Below, one piece after another: positions 10,411 to 20,143 of a stretch of 64,000 bases of DNA. Position 1 is the stretch's first letter. Each line of letters starts with the position of its first letter. A model generated the notes under the pieces. The model was not told the DNA's origin and did not search any database. It saw only the letters and a program-made list of their open reading frames with translations. Location of the stretch: positions 923,001 through 987,000 of the forward strand of contig NC_079240.1 in assembly GCF_027921745.1 (NCBI RefSeq), in the 5' to 3' direction. Source of the stretch: Schizosaccharomyces osmophilus (lineage: Eukaryota > Ascomycota > Schizosaccharomycetes > Schizosaccharomycetales > Schizosaccharomycetaceae). The translations under genes were made by a program, and so were the position numbers.

Positions 10411-10910
10411 ATGAATGAAAGCGTGACCTTATATAGAAAAAGTGAGTGACTGCTTTCTGTTTAACGGTTTGCAGTGAAACGGAAGGAGACTTGACGCGAC
10501 GCGTCGCGATCTATTGTTTACATTTCGTATAGTTTGCAGCACTCTACTTTTCCCATTCACTAGCTACGTGAATCAGAATTGAACGGCAACTGGAAATTGG
10601 AGGCCGTCTAACCCATTTTTGTTGAAGATTCAAAATTAAGCGGAAACACAGTTTTGGTGACGCAGACTCCCCTTTCGAGGAACGTGGATTTTATAAAAGG
10701 ACAAGACCTCTGGAATCGCCAAAGCCAGTCGAATCCCAAATTCAGCCATACACTGCAACCAATGCTTTGTTATATTCTTTGCATGTGGAACGTGAAAAGA
10801 GGATTCATCGTGTAGCGCAAGAAGAATCTAAATTTATCGACGAATATTACTCTCATCAAAATCACGTCCTTAGCGAAACAGCTTTGAATCGACAAAAGCG
10901 GTCCGAGTAA
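10411..10910 (+). CDS. probable small gene with a clear coding exon, unknown protein
   Basis: A reading frame free of stops runs from 10626 to a TAA at 10908-10910, and its translation is strongly protein-like: SPFEERGFYKRTRPLESPKP, then NALLYSLHVEREKRIHRV and a charged end. It has no in-frame ATG, so a 5' exon is required. One model that keeps frame is exon 1 at 10411-10441 (MNESVTLYRK, donor gtgagt) joined to 10666-10910 (acceptor gacgcag), giving 91 residues; the long intron would contain the MCB palindrome and a CTAAC at about 10604. An acceptor at 10627 after that CTAAC is an alternative that needs another first exon. The stop lies only 51 bp before the ctp1 ATG. I recognise no family. 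Coding nature is fairly likely; the gene structure is tentative. Confidence 0.45.
10495..10508. promoter_or_regulatory. MluI cell-cycle box (MCB) palindrome
   Basis: CGCGACGCGTCGCG is a 14-bp perfect palindrome centred on an ACGCGT core (10499-10504). MBF binds ACGCGT boxes to drive G1/S transcription in fission yeast. It lies about 460 bp upstream of the ctp1 ATG. Ctp1 abundance is cell-cycle regulated in S. pombe, so ctp1 or the small gene before it is the likely target (inference). Confidence 0.65.
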
Positions 10911-10961
10911 CTTACTTTTTGCTATAACTGTTTACTTTTAAGTAGCGTGTCTGCCTCACTT

Positions 10962-11900
10962 ATGACTACTGAACAAACGAGCTTAACTCACCGACACTGG
11001 AGTAGCCTGTATCATGAACTAGGAAACGCCATTGAACGTTTGGAAGAAGAAAATCTTCAACTAAAAACAGAGCTGACATATGAAAAAAAGATTCGCGTTC
11101 AAGTAGAACAAGAACTTGCTAATGAGCGTTCTGAAAAAAAGACACTTCCATCTACCAATTCTCCTCGAAAGTCAACGGCGCAAGGCGTTTCCTCAGTGCC
11201 CTCTCTACCAAATTCCCAAGCTTCTACCACGGAAGAAGAAGATGAAATTCCAGGGAGCGAGACTGCTGAGGAGGATTTCAAAGACCATGAAGTACCGAAG
11301 CAGGAACCCATGTCTCCCAAACTCCCCCTCCAAGCTGATGTAAAACCCGAGCATACAAAGAATGCATCCTTTCCAATTTTCAAGGATGAGCCGAATGAGG
11401 ATGCCATGTTATCCAGTGAAAATTCTTATCAAAGCTCTCCCGGCGAAGCCCGTTTACAAGCTCGTGCTCCCGAAGACATGGCTTTGTTACGTGAAACCCA
11501 ACCTTTGGCTCCAGTAGACGTAAATAGTCTTCCTCGATTTCCAGTCCCCAAACAGCCTGAATTTGGAAGTAAAAAAGAAACTAACCAGGATGAATTTGAC
11601 GATGTCATTCGTGGAAAGAAACGAAAGTTATTACCAGCATTTGATTGTCCTGATTGTCAAAAAGTATGCTTTTCTCTTAGTTGTTGAATTTAACTAACCA
11701 AGAAATAGTTTTACAAGTTACACGGCCCTCTCAAGGACACTGGCATTGCACTAGCGTGGAACGACGAGAATCGCAAACCAAATGGCTTGCCTCATACTTG
11801 TCCCCATAATACACTTGTTCAAAAAGTTGGCCGTCATCGACGTATGGCGCCTCCGAAAAAGATACCTGACGGGTTTTGGGAAAGCGACTTTATAGATTAA
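10962..11900 (+). CDS. ctp1: Ctp1 (CtIP/Sae2 family), cofactor of the MRN nuclease
   Basis: Two exons, 10962-11663 and 11709-11900, encode 297 residues, close to the 294 of S. pombe Ctp1. The N-terminus (residues about 8-60: [20 protein letters not shown]) is the coiled coil that tetramerises. A long acidic Ser/Pro-rich middle follows. The conserved C-terminal domain crosses the intron: FDCPDCQK, then FYKLHG, the RHR-containing [19 protein letters not shown], ending SDFID. Donor gtatgc, branch ctaac at about 11692, acceptor aaatag. Ctp1 activates the Mre11 complex to start resection of double-strand breaks and removes Spo11/Rec12 and Ku from ends. The in-frame GTG at 10947 is not used: ATG 10962 gives the family length. 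Confidence 0.95.
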
Positions 11901-12532
11901 AATCTATAGATATGATAATGGATATTGTTGTGGAATATTATAACTTGTGACGTTTTCGTCAACCTTTTGGATTGCATATGTTCGATGGTTTGTGAAACAA
12001 CAATCATGTTGCTGCAGATAAAAAGGAAAGGGTGCAAAAGCCAGGGTTTATCCCCAAGACAAATATTTTTACAAATGAAAAATGATGATGATTTTAGATG
12101 TTACAACATACTTTTTTGAACTTGCTATTCGTCGCTGCAAGCAACATTGGTATATAACTGAAGAGTATCGATGGGCCCGGAAAACTTGAATTCATGAACT
12201 TACTCTTCTGTATTAATTTACTGCAAAGTGATGGCTCTACAACTTGAAAGGAGAAGTAAAATAAACTAAAGATTAATAGATACTAAATTTCAAGTAAGGG
12301 GGATCAAATTTTTAAATTAAGGAAGCATAAAACAAAGAAAAACTAGTATTCCAAGACAATTGCCTTCATTCTGTATTCGTATAGAAGCAGTCAAAAGAAT
12401 ACTGATACTAAGCTCCGATTACGAGTGAAAAATAGCAGAGAATATGAGTGTAAGAAAGCAAACCAAGAATAAAGCTTCGTTACGAAGGTACAGAAAAGAA
12501 AGATAAGATAATATCAAAAGTAAAAGGGAAAC
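11901..12532. other. convergent spacer ctp1/cox5
   Basis: AT-rich 3' flanks of two convergent genes. The small frame at 11925-12119 has no support as a gene. Confidence 0.5.
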
Positions 12533-13090
12533 TTAAGCTTGCTTACCAGAAGGAGAGAACATACCACCGCTAATTTGACCACGTCCGTTGAAACCTTCAC
12601 TGGCTTCACCACTAATGGGGTTAATCCTGTTCTCCTTCATGTATTCGTTAGATTTTTCTTGCCATTCACGGGTCATGGTATGAGGAGCAGGGGCAGCTTG
12701 AGTACGAATCAAAGCAAACAAGGCAACGGCAATTATGAGACCAGCAGCGGTTCCCCAGAAGACCGTCTTTTGGTTGATATTACTGTAGGCACGGGGTCCG
12801 TGTTCACCGAAAGCAATCCAGTAAGCAGCACGCTTTTCATCGACCGACAATTCTGTCCAAGGAAGCTTTTGACGAGCGTACAAATCGGTAATTAAAGTGT
12901 CTTTTTCTTCTTGAGGCATTATATCCCATCGCTGCTGCAAATCGACGAGACGAGGACGAGCAATCATGGCATCTGCCAAAGGAGTTTCCTTCTGTAAAGA
13001 GGCAGTACTGTTGGCACCAATGCTAGCCGCGTTACGAAGGCCAAGCAACTGCTTGGGAAGTCGTTGCATTAACAATTTTCCGGACAACAT
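12533..13090 (-). CDS. cox5: cytochrome c oxidase subunit V (mammalian COX IV)
   Basis: A single-exon 185-residue subunit of respiratory complex IV in the mitochondrial inner membrane. The N-terminus (MLSGKLLMQRLPKQLLGLRN) is an Arg/Lys-rich amphipathic transit peptide. The COX IV domain follows: RPRLVDLQQRWDIMP and LPWTELSVDEKRAAYWIAFG. One transmembrane helix (TVFWGTAAGLIIAVALFAL, about residues 107-126) is followed by the matrix-to-intermembrane tail ending in TREWQEKSNEYMKENRINPI. Length and order match S. pombe Cox5, which also lies between ctp1 and rrg1. The upstream region carries a HomolE-like box. Confidence 0.95.
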   Translation of the reverse strand: MLSGKLLMQRLPKQLLGLRNAASIGANSTASLQKETPLADAMIARPRLVDLQQRWDIMPQEEKDTLITDLYARQKLPWTELSVDEKRAAYWIAFGEHGPRAYSNINQKTVFWGTAAGLIIAVALFALIRTQAAPAPHTMTREWQEKSNEYMKENRINPISGEASEGFNGRGQISGGMFSPSGKQA

Positions 13091-13524
13091 TACTAAAAGA
13101 ATTGAAAGTTACTAAAACTCTGTTCCTGCTGATGAGAGGAGGGTTGGTCGTGGATGGGAAAGGATCAGTTATACGAACGGACATTGGGTGGTAGCCTTTC
13201 CCATGCCTTCTCCGTTAGGGTAGGGTTAAGTAAACAAAAACTGCAGTAAGTCAGATACAATAGTAAAAGAATGGAAAAACGAAATAATAAAAAATAATCT
13301 TATTTTTATCTCATTGGTATCAAAAAAATTCTTTTACTGGCAGACCAACAACCTTGATTTGGCAAAACCGATTTGTAAATACGTATATTCTATGTTTTAT
13401 GTTTGGATGCTTCACACTGTCAACATGAGACTTGTGTTCGTAAAACGAGGACACATCAGAGCGAAAGACATGAAATAAAAGAATGAGTACAGTAATTTAG
13501 GGGTAGACGGATACAAAGCTTGCA
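13091..13524. other. cox5 promoter and rrg1 3' flank
   Basis: Besides the HomolE-like box listed separately, no gene or RNA was seen. The sequence is AT-rich with poly-A runs near 13285. Confidence 0.5.
13217..13226 (-). promoter_or_regulatory. HomolE-like box upstream of cox5
   Basis: The plus strand reads AGGGTAGGGT, so on the cox5 strand it is ACCCTACCCT, the HomolE sequence usually found with HomolD in fission-yeast ribosomal protein promoters. It lies about 127 bp upstream of the cox5 ATG. No HomolD box (CAGTCACA) was seen beside it. The adjoining GGGTTA also resembles the Teb1/telomere-type repeat. Confidence 0.5.
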
Positions 13525-14427
13525 TTATTTGGAGTTACTATACCTCCACCGACTCCAACGGCAAGCGACGGGATATCGCGAGCCAAAATCTTCTTGACCA
13601 GTTTCTTCGCCAGTTTCCCGTACAAACCCAGCTTCGTGCATCAATTCTTCGAATTCGGCAATCTCACCCAAATGTGTCTGACGAAGAGGGTATTCGGTGA
13701 TTGCAATACCGTCCTTCGCTAGATATTTCAAGAATAAAGCAATTGCAAGTCTTCCAAAATTCGTTTCGTAGACACAGTCACTGGCAATAATACGTTCAAA
13801 AGGCTGCGCAAGCCAATTTGGAAGATCATCGTCAGGAGGAGGGTTCATCCAGTCCAACACATGACATTCAACAGCACCGTTGTTTTCATGGACGAGATCT
13901 TCATTTTCCAAAACATTATGCTCCATATTTTTTACGATTTCCGGCAAGTCAGTGCAGACCATTTGCCATCCTAATTGATGAGCAGCACTAATTCCCAAAA
14001 GCCCGGTGCCAGATCCCAGCTCAAGTGCTCGGAGGGATGAGTTGGGTGTTTCCCACTCAGGAAGGTGGGCAGATAATAAAGGAGCAGAGCCCCATGTTTT
14101 GAATCCGAGCGTATCGTAGGTAAGACTTGGTTCTAAAATACGAATGTCCTTATGATTGTTCATGGTGAATGTCCGTACTTTTGTAGGTGCAGCCAAGCGG
14201 CCGCTGCGTTCAGCTATCATCTGACAAATTGTAACCAAAAGTTCTTCTTTCTCATCCGTATTGTCAATCCATTCCATGTTTGTCGCGATGAGTCCTACCA
14301 GCCAATTCAAAATACGCTTTTCATCATCACCGTCTAGATCCCAAACATGATCGCCGGAAGGGATCCTGTTCAACACAGCCTTAATTTGTTGATATGAGGG
14401 TTTCGCTTTAATCAGAGGGAGATCCAT
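13525..14427 (-). CDS. rrg1: Rrg1-type methyltransferase (Methyltransf_16 family)
   Basis: A single-exon 300-residue seven-beta-strand methyltransferase. The SAM-binding motif LELGSGTGLLGISAA lies at about residues 135-150 and the next acidic loop is CTDLPEIVKN. A later FERIIASDCVYE carries the post-II Asp/Glu motif typical of METTL21/FAM86-type protein-lysine methyltransferases. S. pombe Rrg1 was named for a rapid response to glucose; the related budding-yeast Efm2 methylates elongation factor lysines, so eEF2 or eEF3 is a reasonable substrate (inference). It is divergent from pbi2 and downstream of cox5, as in S. pombe. Confidence 0.9.
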   Translation of the reverse strand: MDLPLIKAKPSYQQIKAVLNRIPSGDHVWDLDGDDEKRILNWLVGLIATNMEWIDNTDEKEELLVTICQMIAERSGRLAAPTKVRTFTMNNHKDIRILEPSLTYDTLGFKTWGSAPLLSAHLPEWETPNSSLRALELGSGTGLLGISAAHQLGWQMVCTDLPEIVKNMEHNVLENEDLVHENNGAVECHVLDWMNPPPDDDLPNWLAQPFERIIASDCVYETNFGRLAIALFLKYLAKDGIAITEYPLRQTHLGEIAEFEELMHEAGFVRETGEETGQEDFGSRYPVACRWSRWRYSNSK

Positions 14428-15153
14428 TGAAGTCTATTTGTTTCGACACGTTGAATCGCACTTGTCCTAATATTCAAAAAAGCCCGCGAAATATGGTCAA
14501 ATGTTAATTCCCTATAAAACTTTCAAAAACAAACTCAAAAAAGCGACGACTTACACCTAAAGCATACTATATTTCGTCTCTCTTCACTTCCTATGTACTA
14601 CGCTAATTTTTAACCAAATGGTTTGTTTGTTTTACGCAGGTAACGTGTTACCTGTCTCTAAGAAAAAGAGGTTCTTTGTACATTCTTGTAATTCGTGTTT
14701 AAATTGGGTTTTAAAAGAAAGGAACCCAAGTGATTCTCTTGTCTACTGATCCTCTTTTTGCTGTATTTCTCCATCTTTATGCCCATATTTATTAATGTAC
14801 TCCAATTCCATCGCTAGACCTTTTAAGATACATGCGTTTCAAATCTGTATGTTATTTTAAGAAAGTCGTATTTTGTCCGTTACTATATTTACGGACGTAA
14901 CGCAGAGCAACGTAGTTTGCCTATTGCTTAATATCAATCGCTTGTATGTGTCGATATGATAAGGGCCGCTGATGTGCGATGAACAAAGAGGAAGGGTGAG
15001 ACCATTATGTAAAGCATATAAATACATAGCAGCACGTTTAAGAACTTACCTATAACGCTTACAATTCTTTTGAGGAACAGAATTTTTCGAAAGAATCCAG
15101 TTTTATACTTTTCCAATCCTTTATATTCTACACGCTTATATCAAAATCGTAAA
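14428..15153. other. divergent promoter region rrg1/pbi2
   Basis: This is the shared upstream region of two divergent genes. It contains an 18-bp inverted repeat with 8-bp arms, CAGGTAAC-GT-GTTACCTG, at 14637-14654. The minus-strand frame at 14934-15116 has no ATG. Nothing else was recognised. Confidence 0.5.
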
Positions 15154-15594
15154 ATGAGTGAAAAATCCTACATTGTAAGTTTCTTCAAAGCTTTTGAGCA
15201 GTTTCTAGCTCGCGCCTTGCCATTCTGATTTCTTTTTATAAAAATTGATGTCCGAATAGATAAAAGAATACAACATGGGATGATGAAGCAAGAAATTTAG
15301 GAGTACGAGGAACATTTCACTAACCTAAACGTGATGTAGGTACAATTGAAAGACACTACCGATGTGAACAAGTATGTAGCATTTTCTAGTTAAAGGTACA
15401 GTCTAACGAGTTGGTGATGTAGGGTAAAATCTGATTTGGAAGCATCTGGCGTTAAAATCGGTCATGTCTATGATACCGTTTTTAAGGGATTCAGTGTTAC
15501 TCTCCCCGAGAACTCTGTAAGCACTCTGGATGCTCATCCTGAAGTTCAACATTATGAAGCCGACAAGGAAATGCATACCACAAAGAAGGATTAA
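15154..15594 (+). CDS. pbi2: proteinase B inhibitor Pbi2
   Basis: Three exons (15154-15174, 15340-15371, 15423-15594) give 74 residues: MSEKSYI, VQLKDTTDVNK, and VKSDLEASGVKIGHVYDTVF onwards. The family hallmarks are there: the YIVQLKD start, FKGFSVTLPE, and HPEVQHYEADKEMHT near the end. This is the inhibitor I9 fold, like a free-standing subtilisin propeptide; it inhibits vacuolar proteinase B, and in budding yeast also helps vacuole fusion (known for the family). Donors are gtaagt and gtatgt, acceptors gatgtag twice, the second behind a gtctaac branch point. The first intron (165 nt) is long for this genome. Confidence 0.92.
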
Positions 15595-16148
15595 GACCCC
15601 GAATTGTCACTCTCTTTTCAAGGATTGTCCGATCACTTGCAGTCATAGGAGTGTGTGATTCACGACATCTGTCATGAAGTTTTATAGCGCATTACGATGG
15701 TTGTATATTCAAGATATCCTTCTTTTTTTACGCTATTGAGATACGAAATGAATTTATTAACGTGATATCCTTTATATTAGTTGTGAAAATAAAATGTAAT
15801 TGTATTGTTTATTTAGTAAGTAACGAGTAATACTGCGAAACGTTATACATGATAGGACAATGGAACGAGACAAGGAATAACATTATCGCTTGCTAGGAGA
15901 GAGCAACCATGCATGGACCATATTGAATTGCTTTGACCCAGTTCTAAAGCCAACAGGAAAACCGCACTTTTGTTGGACCAATTTCATTGTTTTGTTTGGT
16001 ATAGATAACGTTTCGTCGGATTTTGCCGATTTATTTTGGATTACTGCCGGGATCTCTCATTGTTTACGCGATCTTGTTCCAAACGCGTGACATAGGTCTG
16101 CTCAAATCAAGCATATGAAATTTAGGATTCCTTGATTTATTTTAAATT
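15595..16148. other. spacer pbi2/cog4
   Basis: AT-rich. The frame at 15890-16090 begins with a non-ATG codon and has no recognisable features. No gene called. Confidence 0.45.
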
Positions 16149-18368
16149 ATGACAAATTTATCTGTATATGAATGTACGAATTTAAATCAGATTGAAGCAT
16201 TATTTCAGTCGTTGCAAGTGAAATCAAAACAAACGGATGAACAGCTCGAATCCCTTCTGGACGATCGACAGCCCATTGAAAGCTACAAGTCTACATTTAA
16301 AACTCTTGGGGAACGGTTGGTTTTGTTGGTGACTCAGATCGATGAATTGAAACATGAGTTTTGTGACATCTCTATCGTGGATCAGCAGGTCATTGACAAT
16401 ATCAAAGTTGTGGATAGAGAACAGAATCGTTTAAAGGAATGTCTTTTGTATGTTCGGCAAGTTCGTGATTTTAAGGAATGCCTCATAGAACTGAACCGAG
16501 CTATGCTACGCCAACAGTGGGAAAAAGCGGCAGATTTCGTACATCGAGCGAATTGTACCTCTCCGTCTATTATTCAAGGAAAGTTTGCCCTTGCAGTTGT
16601 TCCAACGAGTGAGCAACCACTTTCTCCTACCGAAACTTTGAACGAAGTTGTTGAATCACTGCATGCGCTTTTTCAGAGAGAATTCCAAAAAGCTGCTCGT
16701 AACAAGGATCAAAAAGAAATTACTAGGTATTTCAAACTTTTTCCTTTAATTGGAAAAGAAAAAGAGGGGTTAGAGGCATACTGGCATTTTTTCGGTGGAA
16801 TCATCGCTTCAAAAGCTAGAGCTACGCTCGACGAACCTCCATCTCATTCTTTATTCTTTTCACAAGCCTTTACTGGCTTGGTTGAACATGTTGCTAGCAT
16901 AGTACGAGCCCATACTCCCCTGGTTCTTCGGTACTATAAGGCAAAGAATACAATCACAGTTATCGAAAACTTACAGTATGATTGTGATAGACAAGGATCC
17001 ATCATTATAAGCACGATGTATGATGTTCGTCGTATCTCTTCCCTTCTGCATTCTATAGAGAGCTATAAATTCCTGCTTTTGAATGCAAAAGTCAAGCACC
17101 GTAACCTACCTTTAGATCAACGTGAAATGGAACGAGTAAGTTTACAAGTCTTACATCCTCTGTTGAATGAGCTTACCTCGATTTTGACTAAGTGGAATAT
17201 GTACAAGGTTTTCATGAGCCGTTTTATATATCGCTTGTTAAATCCCGATCCTTCTTTTAAATCTAACAATGAACGTTCATTTGAATGCGCAAACGTTTTT
17301 TCGAGTTCAGTAGTTGAAGAATTAAATTCCGACCAGCTTATACCCTCCCTCTTGCATTTGGAAACTTATTATTTAAAGCATAGCATGGAAACAGCTTTTG
17401 AGCTAGAGGAACATTATACAAGGGTTCTTCCTTGGACGAGCTCCATTGTTGATGATGTTATGTACGTTACTAAGCAAATCATTCAGCGTGTTTTCTTTTC
17501 TGGCTCATCTGCATACCTCGATAAATTTGTCCACGAAACTTTGTGTCCAATCTTTAAAATATCCTACTTCGCATATATTTCTTCAGACCTGACTGGCTTA
17601 TGTGGAAGTATTCGCAGTCAGTTTCAAAAGTTTAAAGACGCTGGCAAGGTCCAAAAGCCATTCTACGAGCGTTTCGTTATTTTAACGAATAGTGCTTCTT
17701 TGAGTAAGCAGTATCTATGTACAGTTTTAGACGAAATTCAAAAAAAGGATAATGAGGTTTACCCTTTTTATAAAGATAAAGAACAGGTGTCTGCTACATT
17801 GGATAAGTTTCGGAGTGACAGTAGCATGTTTGATAAACTATGCTCCTACGCCTTTAATACCTACTTCCCCATTTTCCTTCTTCCGAAAATTGAAATAACC
17901 ATTGACGACGCGTTTATGGATTGTGAATATGTACTTTCTTACGATGACTATACCAAGGAACTTGCTCGCGAGCGGCCACTTGTGAGTAGGCTCCGAGTAA
18001 TTTGGAATAGGATAACTGCTTTCGATGAATTTACACAGGAAAATCAATTTACGCTAACTAGTATGGCTTGCGAAAAAGCTGCTAGCTACTTGGAACACCT
18101 TGTCCTTTATAAGATTCAATGGAATGAATATGGTGCCATGGCCCTTGAGAGTGATCTTTCACAATGCATTCACGTGCTCTCTAAAGAGCAGGTTCAGTTA
18201 CGTGACAATTTTGAACGATTGCAGGAACTATTGTTATTATTGGTTTGGGAAAGTGAATCGGCATCACCATCTCAAATTGTAGAAGATTTGAGTTTACGTC
18301 TGCTTTCTTTGGATATTGTTGCAGCCATCCAAGAAAAGAAGAAGGCATCGGAGACTAAGGGAGAGTAA
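16149..18368 (+). CDS. cog4: conserved oligomeric Golgi complex subunit Cog4
   Basis: A single-exon 739-residue COG subunit. The N-terminal 130 residues are coiled-coil-like (LESLLDDRQPIESYKSTFKT, DNIKVVDREQNRLKECL), typical of CATCHR tethering proteins, followed by the long helical rods of the Cog4 family (REFQKAARNKDQKEITRYFK, LMSKWNMY-like ILTKWNMYKVFMSRFIYRLL). Cog4 belongs to lobe A of the COG complex, which tethers retrograde vesicles at the Golgi and binds Sly1/Sed5. Length is near-identical to the S. pombe protein, and the flanking pbi2 and ado1 match the S. pombe order. Confidence 0.92.
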   Translation: MTNLSVYECTNLNQIEALFQSLQVKSKQTDEQLESLLDDRQPIESYKSTFKTLGERLVLLVTQIDELKHEFCDISIVDQQVIDNIKVVDREQNRLKECLLYVRQVRDFKECLIELNRAMLRQQWEKAADFVHRANCTSPSIIQGKFALAVVPTSEQPLSPTETLNEVVESLHALFQREFQKAARNKDQKEITRYFKLFPLIGKEKEGLEAYWHFFGGIIASKARATLDEPPSHSLFFSQAFTGLVEHVASIVRAHTPLVLRYYKAKNTITVIENLQYDCDRQGSIIISTMYDVRRISSLLHSIESYKFLLLNAKVKHRNLPLDQREMERVSLQVLHPLLNELTSILTKWNMYKVFMSRFIYRLLNPDPSFKSNNERSFECANVFSSSVVEELNSDQLIPSLLHLETYYLKHSMETAFELEEHYTRVLPWTSSIVDDVMYVTKQIIQRVFFSGSSAYLDKFVHETLCPIFKISYFAYISSDLTGLCGSIRSQFQKFKDAGKVQKPFYERFVILTNSASLSKQYLCTVLDEIQKKDNEVYPFYKDKEQVSATLDKFRSDSSMFDKLCSYAFNTYFPIFLLPKIEITIDDAFMDCEYVLSYDDYTKELARERPLVSRLRVIWNRITAFDEFTQENQFTLTSMACEKAASYLEHLVLYKIQWNEYGAMALESDLSQCIHVLSKEQVQLRDNFERLQELLLLLVWESESASPSQIVEDLSLRLLSLDIVAAIQEKKKASETKGE

Positions 18369-18664
18369 ATCCCACGAAGAGACAACTGTAATGAAAATCC
18401 CTTATAATTTTTGAGACATAAAGAATATAAAAAAAGGAAGAGTATGAGAAAAACTTCTTTAGGAGCCCTTTTTACCTTACTTTATACATTCGATAGATCC
18501 ATTGTTTACAATTTATAGTACTGGTACGAGTTGCGTTGTAAAAGATAACAATGCAATCCCTCGCTATTTCAAGTAGAGTTGCAGAAGCTTTGATCATGGA
18601 AAGTCATGTCAAACCGCAGTTACCCTTTTCCTATATACTTTCTAGAACGTTGTTAATTTCTGCC

Positions 18665-19687
18665 ATGTCTTCTTACGTCTTGTTTGGATTGGAAAACCCT
18701 TTGTTGGATTATTACGTTGGAGGAGAAGATGCTACACTCCAGAAATATGGACTGAAAAGCAACGATGCCGTTTTGGCATCTGAAAAGCAAATGGGTATTT
18801 ACAAAGAGGCCTGTGTCAGTTATGGTGCTGGTGGTGCTGCTCAAAACAGCTGCCGTGCTGCTCAATATGTCCTTCCTCCCAACTCTACCGTTTTTGCTGG
18901 TTGTGTAGGTGATGACGACTTTGCTCGCATGCTTCGTGAGTCTAATGAAAAGGCTGGATTACGCTCTCTTTTTTCTGTTGATCCTTCCACAAGCACTGGT
19001 GTTTGTGCCGTTGTATTGAGTAACAACAACAAATGTCGCTCTTTGTGCACTAATTTGGGAGCCGCGAACAACTATAAGCTTAATAACTTGAAGATTCCTG
19101 AAGTTTGGAGCCTTGTTGAGAGCTCCAAGATTTTATATGTTGGTGGATACCATTTGACTGTCAGCCCCGAGGCCATGTTGGAACTGGCCAAGCACGCTGT
19201 TGAGAAGAACAAGCCTTACATCATGAACCTTAGTGCTCCTTTCCTTTCTCAATTTTTTAAAGAACAAATGGACTCTGTTGTCCCTTATTGTGACTACATC
19301 ATTGGCAACGAGTCTGAAATCCTTAGCTATGGTGAACACCATGGCATTGAAACTAAGGATGTTGGTGAAGTAGCCTTGGCTTTGGCTTCTGTCGAGAAAG
19401 TAAACAAGAAGCGCAGTCGTGCTGTTGTTATTACCCAAGGTGCTGATGCCACTATCGTAGTCCAGGATGGTGAAGTGAAGACCTACAAGCCTAACCACGT
19501 TCCCGCTGAGGAAATCGTCGACACCAATGGTGCAGGTGATGCCTTTGCTGGTGGTTTTATTGCTGCTCTTGCTGGAGAACATGGTATCGACTACGCTATT
19601 ACACTCGGCCACTGGTTGGGTCAAGAGTGTATCAAAGTCAGCGGTACAACCCTTCCCCTTCCCAAAAAGCAATACCCTCTTCCCTAA
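18665..19687 (+). CDS. ado1: adenosine kinase
   Basis: A 340-residue PfkB-family sugar/nucleoside kinase that phosphorylates adenosine to AMP, removing the by-product of S-adenosylhomocysteine hydrolysis. From ATG 18665 it begins MSSYVLFGLENPLLDYYVGG, the normal start of fungal adenosine kinases. Substrate-site motifs include YGAGGAAQNSCRAAQYVL, and the anion-hole/catalytic motif VDTNGAGDAFAGGF is near residues 292-305. The open frame extends in phase to an ATG at 18551, adding 38 residues with weak presequence character; the family length favours 18665. Adenosine kinase lies between cog4 and wbp1 in S. pombe too. Confidence 0.95.
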   Translation: MSSYVLFGLENPLLDYYVGGEDATLQKYGLKSNDAVLASEKQMGIYKEACVSYGAGGAAQNSCRAAQYVLPPNSTVFAGCVGDDDFARMLRESNEKAGLRSLFSVDPSTSTGVCAVVLSNNNKCRSLCTNLGAANNYKLNNLKIPEVWSLVESSKILYVGGYHLTVSPEAMLELAKHAVEKNKPYIMNLSAPFLSQFFKEQMDSVVPYCDYIIGNESEILSYGEHHGIETKDVGEVALALASVEKVNKKRSRAVVITQGADATIVVQDGEVKTYKPNHVPAEEIVDTNGAGDAFAGGFIAALAGEHGIDYAITLGHWLGQECIKVSGTTLPLPKKQYPLP

Positions 19688-20143
19688 TTCAACTGCATGT
19701 AGAAATAGAAACGGGGTGACTTTTGCAAACCTCGCGGCCACATATACGTGATAGGTTGTGGGCTTTTATAGATGAAAAAGCCTCAATAAATTTCAATTTA
19801 TTGATTATTTTCAAGGCAGAATACTCTCGTCGATTGCATGGTTCCTTAGTAGTCTTCCTTATGCTCTGACTTTTAAAAGTTTGTAAGGTTTATCTTTGGT
19901 AGAGTGCTACATTTCCTTGCCATTTATATCGCCAAATGGTCAGAATTTCAAACCATTTCTCCTGTAATTTCCTTCCTTGTTGTTATTTCTACATTATCGT
20001 ATTAAACAGTATTATAGTACAATTTTTTTGAGTGCCTTCTCTTGCTAGCAACATCCTTCAGGCTCACTAAACAGGAAGGTCCACTGCGCATGGGCATTTC
20101 AAACGTGACCTTAGCAAAAGGTAAAAGCTGGTAAAGCACAACG
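19688..20143. other. spacer ado1/wbp1
   Basis: 3' flank of ado1 and promoter of wbp1; nothing else recognised. Confidence 0.5.

Noticed and set aside
10907-10942. Fusion of the upstream small exon to ctp1 as a longer Ctp1 isoform
   Set aside because: Splicing is in frame, but ATG 10962 gives the usual Ctp1 length and the intron would be only 36 nt; treated as a finding to check, not as the gene model.
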